Shown: piece after piece, positions 16,548 to 25,987 of the stretch | Layout: each line of letters opens with the position of its first letter | Position numbering within the stretch: the first letter of the stretch is position 1 | NCBI RefSeq assembly: GCF_007004545.3 | Contig: NZ_CP045503.2 | Coordinates: forward strand, 186,001 to 250,000 | Origin: Shewanella eurypsychrophilus | GTDB taxonomy: Bacteria > Pseudomonadota > Gammaproteobacteria > Enterobacterales > Shewanellaceae | Reading direction: 5' to 3' | DNA length: 64,000 nucleotides | Notes under the pieces: generated by a model | The model's input: the letters and a program-made list of their open reading frames with translations, nothing else | What the model was told of the DNA's origin: nothing | Database searches by the model: none | Made by a program: the position numbers and the translations under genes

Positions 16548-17858
16548 TCAAGCCATAGGTAACCAGACTTGGGCATGCAAACCACCGGCGACGCGATTCG
16601 TGAGTACGACTTCCCCTCGGTGGCGATCGACAATACGCTTGATAATCGCTAAACCTAAGCCTGAGCCGACACTACCTCGAGCCGAATCTCCCTGAGTAAA
16701 TGGTTGGAATAAATTGGGGATTTCTGACTCCGGAATACCTGGACCGTCATCTTCGACGCTAAAGCCGACTCTGCGGCCATCAAAATGTGAACTGATCCTG
16801 ACCCAACCGTTTCCATAGCGGAAAGCATTTTCGACTAAGTTACTCAAGATACGCTTAATGGCGATGCTTTGAATCGGGATCTCGGGGCACTCGTTAAGCA
16901 CGACCTCAATTTCACCCTCTCGGTTTGACTCTGCTTGAGCGACATCTTCGATAAGGTAATTGATCTGCTCTTGCTCGCGGATGCTTTCCTGATCTTGTCT
17001 GATATAGGCGATGAATTGGTTGATAATCGCGTCCATATCTTCAATATCATGAACAATACCATCTTTAAGGTACTGATCTTCGGCCACCATCATCTCTGAT
17101 GCGAGCCGAATACGGGTAAGTGGGGTACGTAAATCATGGGAAATACCCGCCATCAGCAGCGCTCTATCTTGCTCAAGCTGCTTCATACCGTGTGACATTC
17201 GATTGAAAGCATTGGTTACTTCGACGAGCTCGGTTGAACCTGTTAACGGCAGAGGCTCAGGGTAGTCGCCCATTGAAACGGAAATAGCCGCCTTCTGTAA
17301 TCGCCTGAGCGGTCGATTCTGTTGTCGGGCAAACCACCAACCTCCAGCAACACTCAATGCACCAATAACCATCAAATAGAGTGTTAGAGGCGACAGGTCG
17401 TATTCGTTAAAGCCGGTGAGTGGAACTTTAATCCATATTGAAGGGGCTTGGGGGGGTCTTATCCAGATCTCGAAAAACTCCGATTGAGCTATTCTTACTT
17501 CTGCTTTACCGCCTAAATGCTCCGACATCTGAGAGGATAACAGCGCATAATACGTGGCTTGTTCAATACCAGCTTCGCGTGCCTGTTTTTGGTTATAAAC
17601 TTGCATACCATCGTCACGAACCTTGGCATTAAGCGCATCCACCATCGTCAGGTGTTCACGACCAACATCGACCCCATCGACAAATAACAACTTAACCTGC
17701 CGAGCTATCAGCTGGTTAATCTGTTGGTACGTCGGCTGGATAAAATAAGCCGCCACGGAAAGGTAAGAAACCAATTGGTTGATCAGCAGTAAGCTGCCGA
17801 TCAGCATGACTGTTTGGCTAAATGCACTGCGGGGTAAAAGCTTTTGCAGCCACTTCAT
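16548..17858 (-). CDS. envZ: Osmolarity sensor histidine kinase EnvZ
   Basis: 436 residues. Short cytoplasmic N-terminus, first membrane helix ([20 protein letters not shown]), a periplasmic loop of about 110 residues, second helix ([17 protein letters not shown]), HAMP, the H-box with phosphorylated His ([17 protein letters not shown]), and the ATPase N, G1 and G2 boxes ([28 protein letters not shown]). EnvZ phosphorylates and dephosphorylates OmpR to set porin expression. It follows ompR on the same strand after a 55-bp gap, the standard ompR-envZ order. Confidence 0.95.
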   Translation of the reverse strand: MKWLQKLLPRSAFSQTVMLIGSLLLINQLVSYLSVAAYFIQPTYQQINQLIARQVKLLFVDGVDVGREHLTMVDALNAKVRDDGMQVYNQKQAREAGIEQATYYALLSSQMSEHLGGKAEVRIAQSEFFEIWIRPPQAPSIWIKVPLTGFNEYDLSPLTLYLMVIGALSVAGGWWFARQQNRPLRRLQKAAISVSMGDYPEPLPLTGSTELVEVTNAFNRMSHGMKQLEQDRALLMAGISHDLRTPLTRIRLASEMMVAEDQYLKDGIVHDIEDMDAIINQFIAYIRQDQESIREQEQINYLIEDVAQAESNREGEIEVVLNECPEIPIQSIAIKRILSNLVENAFRYGNGWVRISSHFDGRRVGFSVEDDGPGIPESEIPNLFQPFTQGDSARGSVGSGLGLAIIKRIVDRHRGEVVLTNRVAGGLHAQVWLPMA

Positions 17859-17913
17859 GTAACTGTTACCCCTTAGGACTTATGAAAATCATCGTTGAAA
17901 AAAACAAGATTGT

Positions 17914-18639
17914 TTATCGACGCGAAGTGCCATCAGGCACAAAAACATATCCTAGGCCCCAAACCGTTTGAATATATCTTGGGTTTGCTGGATCTTTTTC
18001 AATTAAGCGTCTTAAGCGAGAGACTTGTACGTCAATAGAGCGCTCTAGCGCTGAGTAGTCACGACCACGAGCTAAATTCATTAATTTATCTCGAGACAGA
18101 GGTTCGCGAGGATGACTCACAAGCACCTTAAGGACAGCAAACTCACCACTCGTCAACGAGATAGCTTCTTCGCCATGATACATTTCGCGAGTCGCTAGGT
18201 TGAGAGCAAACTCTCCGAAGGATATCTCCTCCTCCTGCTGAGTCGGTGCACCTGGCACATCTTGACTCTGTCTGCGCATTACGGCTTTTATACGTGCAAG
18301 TAGCTCACGTGGATTAAACGGTTTAGGTAAATAATCATCGGCGCCGAGCTCAAGCCCGATAATGCGATCAACTTCATCACCTTTAGCGGTAAGCATCACG
18401 ATTGGAATCGTGCTTCCTGTTTGACGCAATCTACGACAGATAGAGAGACCATCTTCACCAGGAAGCATTAAATCTAAAACCAGCAAATGAAAATTTTCAC
18501 GTTCTAGTAGTCTATCCATCTGATCTGCATTGGCAGCACTTCGAACCTGATAACCTTGCTCCATAAGATAACGCTCGAGTAAGGCTCTTAGCCTCATATC
18601 ATCATCGACGACGAGAATCTTTGAGGTTTCCTGTCCCAT
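17914..18639 (-). CDS. ompR: Response regulator OmpR
   Basis: 241 residues from ATG 18639. Receiver domain with the acidic pair (VVDDDMRLRALLERYL), phospho-accepting Asp (LVLDLMLPGEDG), Thr (VMLTAKGDEVDR) and Lys (YLPKPFNPREL), then a C-terminal winged helix (SLTSGEFAVLKVLVSHPREP, with wing YIQTVWGLGYVF). The sequence is nearly identical in pattern to enterobacterial OmpR. The start is set by MGQETSKILVVDDD with AAGGAT 8 nt upstream; the frame extends to 18684 but those residues are outside the family. Confidence 0.96.
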   Translation of the reverse strand: MGQETSKILVVDDDMRLRALLERYLMEQGYQVRSAANADQMDRLLERENFHLLVLDLMLPGEDGLSICRRLRQTGSTIPIVMLTAKGDEVDRIIGLELGADDYLPKPFNPRELLARIKAVMRRQSQDVPGAPTQQEEEISFGEFALNLATREMYHGEEAISLTSGEFAVLKVLVSHPREPLSRDKLMNLARGRDYSALERSIDVQVSRLRRLIEKDPANPRYIQTVWGLGYVFVPDGTSRR

Positions 18640-19096
18640 GGTTATTATCCTTTTTCTTGGAACCCGATAGTGATCGGTAGCCAACTGGCTGATATTGATA
18701 TTCTTTATTTAGGCTAATATAGCCGCTTTAAATACTCCATGACTAGAGGCATGTGGGTGAGATTGATAATATTATTGGGGTTGAACTCTATATCTAATGC
18801 GTAACCAGTTGTATTATAATGAGAAGTAAGTAGTTCTGCACTCACTTCTGAAATTGTAACTAAATTGATACAGACAGAAAACATATCTCTGGAAAGAGTA
18901 TCGCCCGCAGATCACTAAAAAGTGCAAGAGGCTGCAGCCCAAGGTGATAGATCGGAAAATGCTGATTCACGCTTAGTCCCATAGGCTAGATACTCATTAT
19001 AGCTAATGGCCTCCTAATTTTTTTGCTACAAAATTCTAATCAACTCACCTTTTTACCTAAAAATTATCATCTCGCAATAAACCCCTAAATTGCTTT
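18640..19096. other. Gene-less leader region upstream of ompR
   Basis: About 460 bp with no credible gene on either strand. It must hold the ompR promoter, but I could not point to convincing -35/-10 boxes. The hairpin repeat family begins at its far end. Confidence 0.5.
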
Positions 19097-19351
19097 TGCC
19101 CCAAAGTGAGCCAGCCTTCGAATGAAGGTCTATTGCATTTTCGTTGATACGACCGTCTTTCCGGCAGAGCTTTTGAGCCGGAATCCCGCATTTGTTGGAC
19201 TGTGTGTTTGAAAGTCGTACTTTCATGGCAACCTATCGCTTCCCAGCGGGGGCTATGCAGATGCTTCTGCGAGACGCCGTGAACACGTCCGTGTGGGCTC
19301 TGCCAAAACATCCATGTTTTGGAAGCTCGCAGCCGCACCTACACTGAGGTT
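19097..19351 (-). repeat. Structured repeat, copy A (two CANGGAYG hairpins, minus strand)
   Basis: About 255 bp, roughly 93-95 percent identical by eye to copy B, 313 bp away. Read on the minus strand it is a chain of short hairpins: an 18-nt stem-loop with CATGGATG at its tip (19309-19316), flanked by GCTTC and GCAGAGC; a second with CACGGACG (19286-19293); then GCAGA/TCTGC, GAAAGT/ACTTTC, TTCCGGC/GCCGGAA and CCTTC/GAAGG stems. The two AYGGAY tips resemble the predicted TwoAYGGAY RNA motif. Reading frames across it are not conserved as protein. It could be a structured RNA, a CsrA/RsmA-binding element or a mobile repeat. Confidence 0.65.
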
Positions 19352-19409
19352 TTCACAAGCAGTCGATCTCTTCTGTTTAGGTTTATGGCTAGGCTTCGTG
19401 ACACGTTTC

Positions 19410-19664
19410 TGCCCCAAAGTTTGCTAGCCTTCGAATGAAGGTCTATTGCATTTTCGTTGATACGACCGTCTTTCCGGCAGAGCTTTTGAGCCGGAATCCA
19501 GCATTTGTTGGACTGTGTGTTTGAAAGTCGTACTTTCATGGCAACCTAACGCTTCCCAGCGGGGGCTATGCAGATGCTTCTGCGAAATGCCGTGAACACG
19601 TCCGTGTGGGCTCTGCGGCAACGTCCATGCTGCCGAAGCTCGCAGCCGCATCCACACTGGGTGT
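19410..19664 (-). repeat. Structured repeat, copy B (two CANGGAYG hairpins, minus strand)
   Basis: Second copy in the same orientation as copy A. Most differences are isolated, but the first hairpin has changed as a block: the stem arms CAAAA/TTTTG of copy A become GGCAG/TTGCC (one G-U pair on the minus strand) while the tip stays CATGGACG (19622-19629) and the flanks GCTTC and GCAGAGC are unchanged. The second hairpin (CACGGACG at 19599-19606) is identical to copy A. Retained pairing with changed bases suggests selection on structure. Confidence 0.65.
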
Positions 19665-19701
19665 TTTACAGAAAGGGGCATCTTCAACTCGAGCGAAGTA
19701 T

Positions 19702-19820
19702 CACCACGGAGCGCTTCGCTTCCACGAAGAACACGGAGGTAAAGATTGAGCTAAAAGTTGAGAGTTGCAAAGACTTTAGCTGTTGCCTTTCTCCGTGTCC
19801 TCTGTGTTCTCCGTGGTGAA
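19702..19820. repeat. Inverted pair of CACGGAG repeats
   Basis: A roughly 43-bp unit starting CACCACGGAGCG and ending ACACGGAGGTAAAG (19702-19744) is mirrored by CTTTCTCCGTGTCCTC to CTCCGTGGTG at 19788-19818, so the two can pair over a long imperfect stem with a 40-nt loop. Similar ACGGAG-rich repeats occur in many unrelated bacterial genomes. No gene is seen. Confidence 0.6.
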
Positions 19821-19860
19821 TAGCTTTAGGATTGATGCTTTACCAAGAAACAAGCACTCT

Positions 19861-19904
19861 TACCACGGAGCGCTACGCTTGCACGGAGAACACGGAGGTA
19901 AAGC
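19861..19904 (+). repeat. Third CACGGAG repeat unit
   Basis: Direct copy of the unit at 19702-19744, with an internal change (CGCTACGCTTGCACGGAG against CGCTTCGCTTCCACGAAG). It stands alone, without a mirrored partner. Confidence 0.6.
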
Positions 19905-19976
19905 TAAAACCTACACCAGAAAGCCTTAGAGCTAGCTTATTATGTCCAAAAACGTGTTTAGCTAGCACCTTTAAGC

Positions 19977-20230
19977 TCCAATCGAAGAAATGAATAACCT
20001 GATGTAGATGCGGCAGTGGGCTTCGGTTTCAAGGATGAAACCGCAGAGCGGCCAGGGATGGCTTTACAGCGTCCCACTGAAGTATCTACATGTGAGCCTG
20101 CTGCAAGCAATAGATAACAATGAAGTCATGCTTACCAGATAATAACCAAATACCGAGTTAGCCCAATGAATCCACAGTAGATATTTCAGAAACGTGTTAT
20201 CCGACAAGTAAACACATTCTTGTCCAGAAG
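19977..20230 (+). repeat. Structured repeat, copy C (two GGA-tipped hairpins, plus strand)
   Basis: Opposite orientation to copies A and B. Flank blocks are shared with them (TGCGGC, GCTTC, GCAGAGC, GCGTC, GAAG.ATCT.CAT) but both hairpin stems differ completely while still pairing: GGTTT/AAACC around CAAGGATG (20030-20037) and GCC/GGC around CAGGGATG (20053-20060). Its outer parts (CAATCGAAG at the start, GCCCAATGAA and TTATCCGACAAGTAA near the end) recur in copy D. Confidence 0.6.
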
Positions 20231-20266
20231 CGAGCTAGAACTCTACAAATTTATTCCCTGAAAGTA

Positions 20267-20440
20267 ATTCCAATCGAAGTGATAAATATGCAGTGTTCGC
20301 ACATCCCTCGCCGGGCAGGCGATTGATAACAAGACTGTAATGGTGACCAGAAAACTGCCAAGTATCAAACCAGCCCAATGAACCGAAAATTAAAAGAGAT
20401 TTGAAACTTGTTATCCGACAAGTAATCCAACTTTTATTGA
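20267..20440 (+). repeat. Structured repeat, copy D, hairpins lost
   Basis: Shorter, degenerate relative of copy C: CCAATCGAAG, TGCAGTG, GATAACAA, ACCAG, GCCCAATGAA and TTGTTATCCGACAAGTAA appear in the same order, but the two CANGGAYG hairpins between them are missing, leaving only CATCCCTCGCCGGGCAGGCG. It ends close to the greB stop codon. Confidence 0.45.
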
Positions 20441-20458
20441 GCAGATAATGACTAACGA

Positions 20459-20950
20459 CTAGTCATTATCAAGGCTAGGGTTTTGGTAGGAAATGTTATT
20501 CACATACCAAGTTTGCTCACCTGTAGGAGTCTTAACGACGGCCTCGTCATCGACCTCTTTTTTCAGTAGGGCGCGGGCCATTGGGGCATCGATAGAGACG
20601 TAATCGTTTCTGCCATAGATTTCATCTGGGCCAACAATTTTAAATTTCTTCTTTTCACCATCGTCATTTTCAATTTCGACCCAGGCACCAAAAAAGACTT
20701 TGCCGTCTTGTTGTGGTGAATACTCAACAACTTTAACAGCTTCAATACGCTTTCTTAGAAACCTCACTCGAGAGTCTATTTGCCTGAGGAGTCGCTTATT
20801 CTCTTTGTAGTCAGCGTTGTCTGAACGGTCGCCAAGGCTGGCAGCCCACGCTACCTTTTTGGTGATCTCTGGTCTGTACTCACGCCAAAGGTAGTTGAGT
20901 TCTTTATTGAGTTTATCAAACCCTTCACGGGTGATTAGGTTGGTTTTCAA
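20459..20950 (-). CDS. greB: Transcription elongation factor GreB
   Basis: 163 residues from a TTG start at 20950. The family's N-terminus (MKT.L.TREG) matches when this TTG is used, and AGGA lies 8 nt upstream; another TTG at 20977 would add nine residues with no counterpart. The N-terminal coiled coil carries LNYLWREYRPEITKKVAWAA and the acidic tip GDRSDNADY; the C-terminal FKBP-like domain has FFGAWVEIENDDG. GreB inserts into the RNA polymerase secondary channel and stimulates cleavage of backtracked RNA. It is monocistronic here. Confidence 0.95.
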   Translation of the reverse strand: MKTNLITREGFDKLNKELNYLWREYRPEITKKVAWAASLGDRSDNADYKENKRLLRQIDSRVRFLRKRIEAVKVVEYSPQQDGKVFFGAWVEIENDDGEKKKFKIVGPDEIYGRNDYVSIDAPMARALLKKEVDDEAVVKTPTGEQTWYVNNISYQNPSLDND

Positions 20951-21426
20951 CTTGCTGTTCCTAGTCCTTGCTTGCAAATGTTGTAGTGCTGTTTTGATGG
21001 CATCTAATGTTGCAACAGGGAAAATGTCTCTTTTTATTAGTCGTTAATATACTGCCATTTTGCCCCAGCTCCAATCCTTGTTTCCGCATCAACTCGCTAG
21101 AGATAAGCTGATCTAGTTTCTTCCTCTACCTATACTAGAGGTTGGTTTATCTGGTTTGGGGCTTAGGCCCATCACCTCATCTGCTAATCGACATGGCTTC
21201 GAGATACTGATTAATCGAAGAAGTATGCCCGAGCATACCCTGTAAAGTTTAATCTACATCATTAATAGCCCTGTAACCTCAGTGCTGTTAGGGTGATGAC
21301 TGTAATTGTAATCTTGCCTTTCCACTTCGCTGGCTCATCTCATTTGGTCACAAATGATCTCGATCAACGCCTGAAACTCCTATAGCTACTAGCCTGCCGA
21401 TAATATTAATTATTAAGGACTGGGTT
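20951..21426. other. Intergenic region between greB and the TPP enzyme
   Basis: 476 bp with divergent starts at each end, so it must hold both promoters. I see no small gene and no thiamin riboswitch motif despite the TPP-dependent product downstream. One modest dyad (ACTAGAGGTTGG after CTCTACCTATA) was noted but not interpretable. Confidence 0.5.
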
Positions 21427-23220
21427 GTGGCGACATCAATTGAAGACAATTTTGGCGACGAATATTATCAACACTTACCTCAGTTTGGCGCTAGCTTGGG
21501 AGAGCTTCTCTGTTTTTTTGGAGTAAAACGCACCTATGGTGTTGGTGGTGACTTTGTCGCTAACTTGATAAATGCCTTAGAACCTCATGTTGAAGTGCTA
21601 CCTTCGAGCAATGAGATGCATGCAGGATTTAGTGCTTGTGCTCAGGCTGAGCTAAATCCTTTAGGCGTATGCATGACGACGTATACGGTCGGTAGTTTAC
21701 CTTGTGTGAGTGCTGCAGCGCTGGCGCGAACTGAAGGCTTGCCTGTGGTGTTTATCTCTGGCGCTCCAGGTGAGAACGAAGTGAATAGTCATGCTTTACA
21801 TCATAGCGTCCATCCAAGTACGGCCTGGAATACCGATCTCGATGCGGCATTAAATGCCTTTCGAGCATTGGGGATCCGCGCCGAGCGCCTTCAAGGGCAA
21901 AGGCATTCTGGTCAGCCAAATATTGCCGCCGAGCAATGTTTAGATCTACTCACCTATGCATATTTGAACCGTCAGCCAGTATTTATCGAGATCCCTCGAG
22001 ACTTAATCAATCAACCGACCCAGTCTTTACGCCTACCCAGCCAGTTAGCTCAGTTAACTGGCGATCAGCAGTTAAGCCTTAGCGGGGCTGAGCTGATCGC
22101 TAGAAATATTGAAAAGAAGCTTACTGCAGCGAGTTCACCTTTGGTGTTTTTGGGTGAAAAGCTCAGGCTCAACCAAGCCTTACTAACAAAAATCATCGCA
22201 TTCTGTCGGCAGCAAGGTTTGCCCTATGCAACGAGTTGGTTTGGTAAAGGTATGTTGGATGAGAGTGATAGCCTTTGCTTAGGAAGTTATAACGGCGCTT
22301 TCAGCGAGATAGAGGGTAAGGCGTATATAGAGTCTGTGGCTGATTATGTGCTGGAGCTTGGCACTGCCATATCACCGAGTGATACCAATAATGCGTTTAG
22401 TAGCCAAACGCATGCAGTCGATAGTCATAAGAATAAGACGATGCTGAAGGGAACATCGAGATGGGAGCAGGATATTTCTGTGGTGATGGACTTGCTTCAG
22501 TCTGCTCATTTAACGCCTAGGAAATTACCCGCTCAGTTCGGTGATGGTGTTATCGCATCAAATATCGATTCCTTGATGCTGGGTTATCACAATCTGGCTG
22601 CAACGATTAACTTGGCTCAAGGAGAGTTATCTAAGCCTTATATTTTTGTCCCTGAGGTTGGGAGTGCTCTGTTTGCCAGTTTTGAGCTACAAACGTTAAA
22701 TGGCGACCTAGGTCGAAGCTATTTGGCCAATCCTTGGTACGCCGCGATGGGAACGTGTTTACCCTATGCTAGGGCGATTGCCGATCAACTGATTGAGATG
22801 GGCAGTAAACAGCCCATTTTGGTGTTGACCGGAGACGGTGGCTTTAATTTTCAGGCTAATGAATTAATCAATCTGCAAAAGCAGGCGGCCAATGTCACGA
22901 TTATCTACATGCGTAATAATATTTTTCATCTAGGTAAGGCGGGTGATGCCCCTGTTTACGCCTGTAACCATCTAGCGTTCGACCCTAAGCTGTTAATACA
23001 AGCTTATGGTGGTCAAGGTCATTTGTGTGAGACAACAGGCCAGCTGATAGATTGTCTTGTTCAAAGTGCTGCGGTAGGTGGCTTGCACCTGATTGAGGTG
23101 CCGACATCAACGGAACCTGAATATCAGAGTGAAATAACGAAGAAGCTCAATACCTATATTGGCTTTAGAAATGGCAACGAGGAGGCAACGTCTGCCTGGA
23201 AGACTCTTTGTGGTGAGTGA
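21427..23220 (+). CDS. Thiamine pyrophosphate-dependent 2-keto-acid decarboxylase-like enzyme
   Basis: 597 residues with a GTG start. The three-domain layout of pyruvate/indolepyruvate decarboxylases is visible: N-terminal pyrimidine-binding domain with the catalytic Glu (SSNEMHAGFSACAQAE) and the paired His of decarboxylases (ALHHSVHPS), a middle domain, and the C-terminal pyrophosphate-binding domain with GDG...NN (LTGDGGFNFQANELINLQKQ, ending YMRNN). It would decarboxylate a 2-oxo acid to an aldehyde; the substrate (pyruvate, indolepyruvate, phenylpyruvate) cannot be read. It stands alone 130 bp upstream of tex. An acetolactate-synthase-like enzyme is less likely because of the HH pair. 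Confidence 0.78.
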   Translation: MATSIEDNFGDEYYQHLPQFGASLGELLCFFGVKRTYGVGGDFVANLINALEPHVEVLPSSNEMHAGFSACAQAELNPLGVCMTTYTVGSLPCVSAAALARTEGLPVVFISGAPGENEVNSHALHHSVHPSTAWNTDLDAALNAFRALGIRAERLQGQRHSGQPNIAAEQCLDLLTYAYLNRQPVFIEIPRDLINQPTQSLRLPSQLAQLTGDQQLSLSGAELIARNIEKKLTAASSPLVFLGEKLRLNQALLTKIIAFCRQQGLPYATSWFGKGMLDESDSLCLGSYNGAFSEIEGKAYIESVADYVLELGTAISPSDTNNAFSSQTHAVDSHKNKTMLKGTSRWEQDISVVMDLLQSAHLTPRKLPAQFGDGVIASNIDSLMLGYHNLAATINLAQGELSKPYIFVPEVGSALFASFELQTLNGDLGRSYLANPWYAAMGTCLPYARAIADQLIEMGSKQPILVLTGDGGFNFQANELINLQKQAANVTIIYMRNNIFHLGKAGDAPVYACNHLAFDPKLLIQAYGGQGHLCETTGQLIDCLVQSAAVGGLHLIEVPTSTEPEYQSEITKKLNTYIGFRNGNEEATSAWKTLCGE

Positions 23221-23350
23221 TTGCCGATTGATTGCACTATAGAAAGCTGCTTGCTTGTTCAAAGTGTGCAGCTTTCACATGCAAGCATGCCTTTTCCTGT
23301 GGTATCTTGAGCATCACTCGATTTTTCAACCCAGGCACGACACTACTTTT

Positions 23351-25693
23351 ATGCAGATGACGCAAAATATTGCCCAGATCATTGCTCAGGAACTCAATGT
23401 TCGCGAGCAACAAGTCCGTTCGACAATTTCTCTACTCGATGATGGTGCTACTGTGCCTTTCGTCGCTCGTTATCGTAAAGAAGCAACTGGAGGACTCGAT
23501 GATACTCAGTTGCGGACATTAAATAGCAGATTGAGTTATCTGCGAGATTTGAATGATAGGCGTGATGTGATCGTCTCTAGTATTGAAGCCCAAGGTAAGT
23601 TAACAGCTGAGCTGAAATTTGCCTTATTCGATGCTGATAGCAAGACACGGCTTGAAGATCTCTATTTGCCTTATAAGCCTAAACGCCGCACTAAAGGGCA
23701 TATCGCTATCGAAGCGGGACTGGAACCTTTAGCTGATTGCTTACTCGCTAACAGAAGTGCCGATATAGAGGCTGAAGTGGCCAAGTACATCAAGGCTGAT
23801 GCTGGATTTACTGATCATAAGCTGGTGTTAGACGGTGCACGCTTTATCTTGATGGAACGCTTCGCTGAAGATGCCGCTTTATTGCAGAAAGTGAGACAAC
23901 ATCTTACTCAAAGTTCAGTATTAGAGAGCCGTGTCGCCAAGGGTAAAGAGAAAGAAGGCGCGAAGTTCCGAGACTATTTCGAACATACTGAAAAGCTAAC
24001 CAAGATCCCTTCTCACCGCGCCCTTGCTATGTTGCGTGGCCGTAATGAAGGCATGCTAACGCTGAGTATGAATGCAGATCCAGATAATGAATCTAAGCAA
24101 GGCAGTTACTGTGAAGTGATAATTGCCGAGCATTTTAAATTAAATCTTGGCAGCGGTGATGTCGATGCCTGGTTGAAGACGGTAGTGACCGCGACCTGGC
24201 GTATTAAAGTTGCCTTGCAGATGGAGAATGAGTTTGTTGCCAAGATGCGTGAACTTGCTGAGTCTGAAGCGATAAATGTGTTTGCCCGTAACCTAGGCGA
24301 TTTATTGATGGCTGCTCCAGCAGGTGCTAAGGCAACCTTAGGCTTAGACCCTGGACTCAGATCTGGCGTCAAGGTCGCTATTGTTGATAATACTGGCAAG
24401 CTGGTGGCTCATTCGACTATTTTCCCCCACGCACCACAAAATCAGTGGGATAAATCTGTCCGCACGTTAGCTAACTTAGCCAAGATGCACAAAGTAGAAC
24501 TCGTCGCTGTGGGTAATGGAACCGCATCGAGAGAGACAGATAAGCTTGCCGGTGACTTGATTGCCAGCGTTAAGGCTGAATTGCCAAAACTGACTAAGAT
24601 CATGGTGAGTGAGGCGGGAGCATCTGTTTATTCTGCCTCTGAACTCGCTGCTAATGAATTCCCTAATCTTGATGTTTCTATTCGCGGGGCGGTCTCTATC
24701 GCGCGTCGTCTGCAAGATCCACTGGCAGAATTAGTCAAGATTGAGCCTAAGTCTATCGGTGTTGGTCAATATCAACATGATGTGAGTCAGAGTCAGCTAT
24801 CGCTATCATTAGAAGGTGTCGTAGAAGACTGTGTGAATGGTGTGGGAGTCGATCTGAATATGGCATCGGCGCCATTGCTGGCACAAGTTGCAGGCCTAAA
24901 TAAAACACTAGCACGTAATATTGTCACTTACCGAGACGAGAACGGCCAGTTTACTCAGCGTAAGCAGCTACTAAAGGTTGCGCGCCTTGGCCCTAAGGCC
25001 TATGAGCAAGCAGCGGGTTTCCTGCGTATATTTAATGGCGATAATCCACTGGACGCTTCGTCTGTTCATCCTGAAGCCTATTCTTTGGTTGAGTCTATTG
25101 CCAAAGCAAAAGGCCAAGGTGTGGAAGCACTAGTGGGTAATAGTGATTTGCTAGCCACTCTTTGTGCAGAAGAATTTACCACTGAGAAATTTGGTCTGCC
25201 AACGGTGACTGATATTTTAACTGAACTTGATAAGCCAGGACGCGATCCTCGAGGTGAGTTTAAGACGGCGACATTTAAAGAGGGCGTTGAGCAAGTTAAA
25301 GATCTTAAGCCTGATATGATCCTCGAAGGCGTTGTCACTAACGTGACGAATTTCGGTGCATTTGTCGATGTCGGCGTCCATCAAGATGGACTGGTTCATA
25401 TCTCTTCACTCACGGATAAGTTTATTAGTGACCCTCATACAGTCGTTAAGGCTGGTGATGTGGTTAAAGTGAAGGTGATGGAGGTCGATGTTGAGCGTAA
25501 GCGTATTGGTCTGTCTATGCGTCTCGATGATAAGGCGGGGGATAAGCCTGCTCCTAGAGCAAATCAGAAAACGACTAATACGGGAAAACCCAATCAGCAG
25601 CGTAAATCGCAGCAGAAATCTCAACCTAAGCAGCAAGCGAATGCTGCGATGGGAAATGCCTTTGCGGATGCCTTCGCAAAATTGAAAAAGTAA
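23351..25693 (+). CDS. tex: Tex family RNA-binding transcription accessory protein
   Basis: 780 residues from ATG 23351 (the frame is open further upstream to 23255, but that part is not Tex-like; a second ATG two codons on is an alternative). Order of domains: N-terminal helical region with [17 protein letters not shown], a YqgF/RNase H-like domain ([17 protein letters not shown]), HhH repeats ([19 protein letters not shown]), and a C-terminal S1 RNA-binding domain ([20 protein letters not shown]). The last 45 residues are Lys/Gln-rich and variable. Tex affects transcription and stress tolerance through nucleic-acid binding. A strong terminator follows. Confidence 0.95.
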   Translation: MQMTQNIAQIIAQELNVREQQVRSTISLLDDGATVPFVARYRKEATGGLDDTQLRTLNSRLSYLRDLNDRRDVIVSSIEAQGKLTAELKFALFDADSKTRLEDLYLPYKPKRRTKGHIAIEAGLEPLADCLLANRSADIEAEVAKYIKADAGFTDHKLVLDGARFILMERFAEDAALLQKVRQHLTQSSVLESRVAKGKEKEGAKFRDYFEHTEKLTKIPSHRALAMLRGRNEGMLTLSMNADPDNESKQGSYCEVIIAEHFKLNLGSGDVDAWLKTVVTATWRIKVALQMENEFVAKMRELAESEAINVFARNLGDLLMAAPAGAKATLGLDPGLRSGVKVAIVDNTGKLVAHSTIFPHAPQNQWDKSVRTLANLAKMHKVELVAVGNGTASRETDKLAGDLIASVKAELPKLTKIMVSEAGASVYSASELAANEFPNLDVSIRGAVSIARRLQDPLAELVKIEPKSIGVGQYQHDVSQSQLSLSLEGVVEDCVNGVGVDLNMASAPLLAQVAGLNKTLARNIVTYRDENGQFTQRKQLLKVARLGPKAYEQAAGFLRIFNGDNPLDASSVHPEAYSLVESIAKAKGQGVEALVGNSDLLATLCAEEFTTEKFGLPTVTDILTELDKPGRDPRGEFKTATFKEGVEQVKDLKPDMILEGVVTNVTNFGAFVDVGVHQDGLVHISSLTDKFISDPHTVVKAGDVVKVKVMEVDVERKRIGLSMRLDDKAGDKPAPRANQKTTNTGKPNQQRKSQQKSQPKQQANAAMGNAFADAFAKLKK

Positions 25694-25721
25694 TGCCGTA
25701 AAAGCTAAGCATGATTATCTA

Positions 25722-25754
25722 TGTCGAAAGGGTTTGCTCTTTCGACATTTTTTT
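25722..25754 (+). terminator. Rho-independent terminator of tex
   Basis: A 9-bp stem (TGTCGAAAG / CTTTCGACA) with an 8-nt loop, followed directly by a run of seven to eight Ts. It lies about 28 bp after the tex stop codon. Confidence 0.88.
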
Positions 25755-25987
25755 GCATGTTTTTTGATACCTTGATTGTGGCTAGCTCTAATTGTTGTGT
25801 AAATGTGTACCTTTTATGGCTGGAAGGTGAACTTTAGTATTAGCTTTCTGTCATAATAAGTGGCTAGCACTCCGTAGAGGGTGATCGGCTACAAAGGATG
25901 CTCGATAGAGTAAAAGCGCATGGACCACTCTAAAGTTTCATTTTATTAACTTTAGATTAATAATTAAGTTTACTATTTGGGTGCTCC

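Noticed and set aside
19057..19687. Three overlapping frames of 66-93 codons on the minus strand with a shared HGRVHGxSQKHLHSPRWEA-like stretch
   Set aside because: They are translations of the hairpin repeat copies A and B. The substitutions keep base pairing rather than amino acids, and no start site has a convincing ribosome-binding site.
19097..20440. CRISPR array
   Set aside because: Repeats are 170-255 bp, not 25-40 bp, are not regularly spaced, occur in both orientations, and no cas gene is present.
20951..21426. Thiamin riboswitch before the TPP enzyme
   Set aside because: The conserved CUGAGA and ACCUGAUCUGG-type motifs were looked for and not found.
23255..23350. N-terminal extension of Tex
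   Set aside because: The 32 extra residues have no Tex similarity and are Cys/His/aromatic-rich, typical of translated leader.
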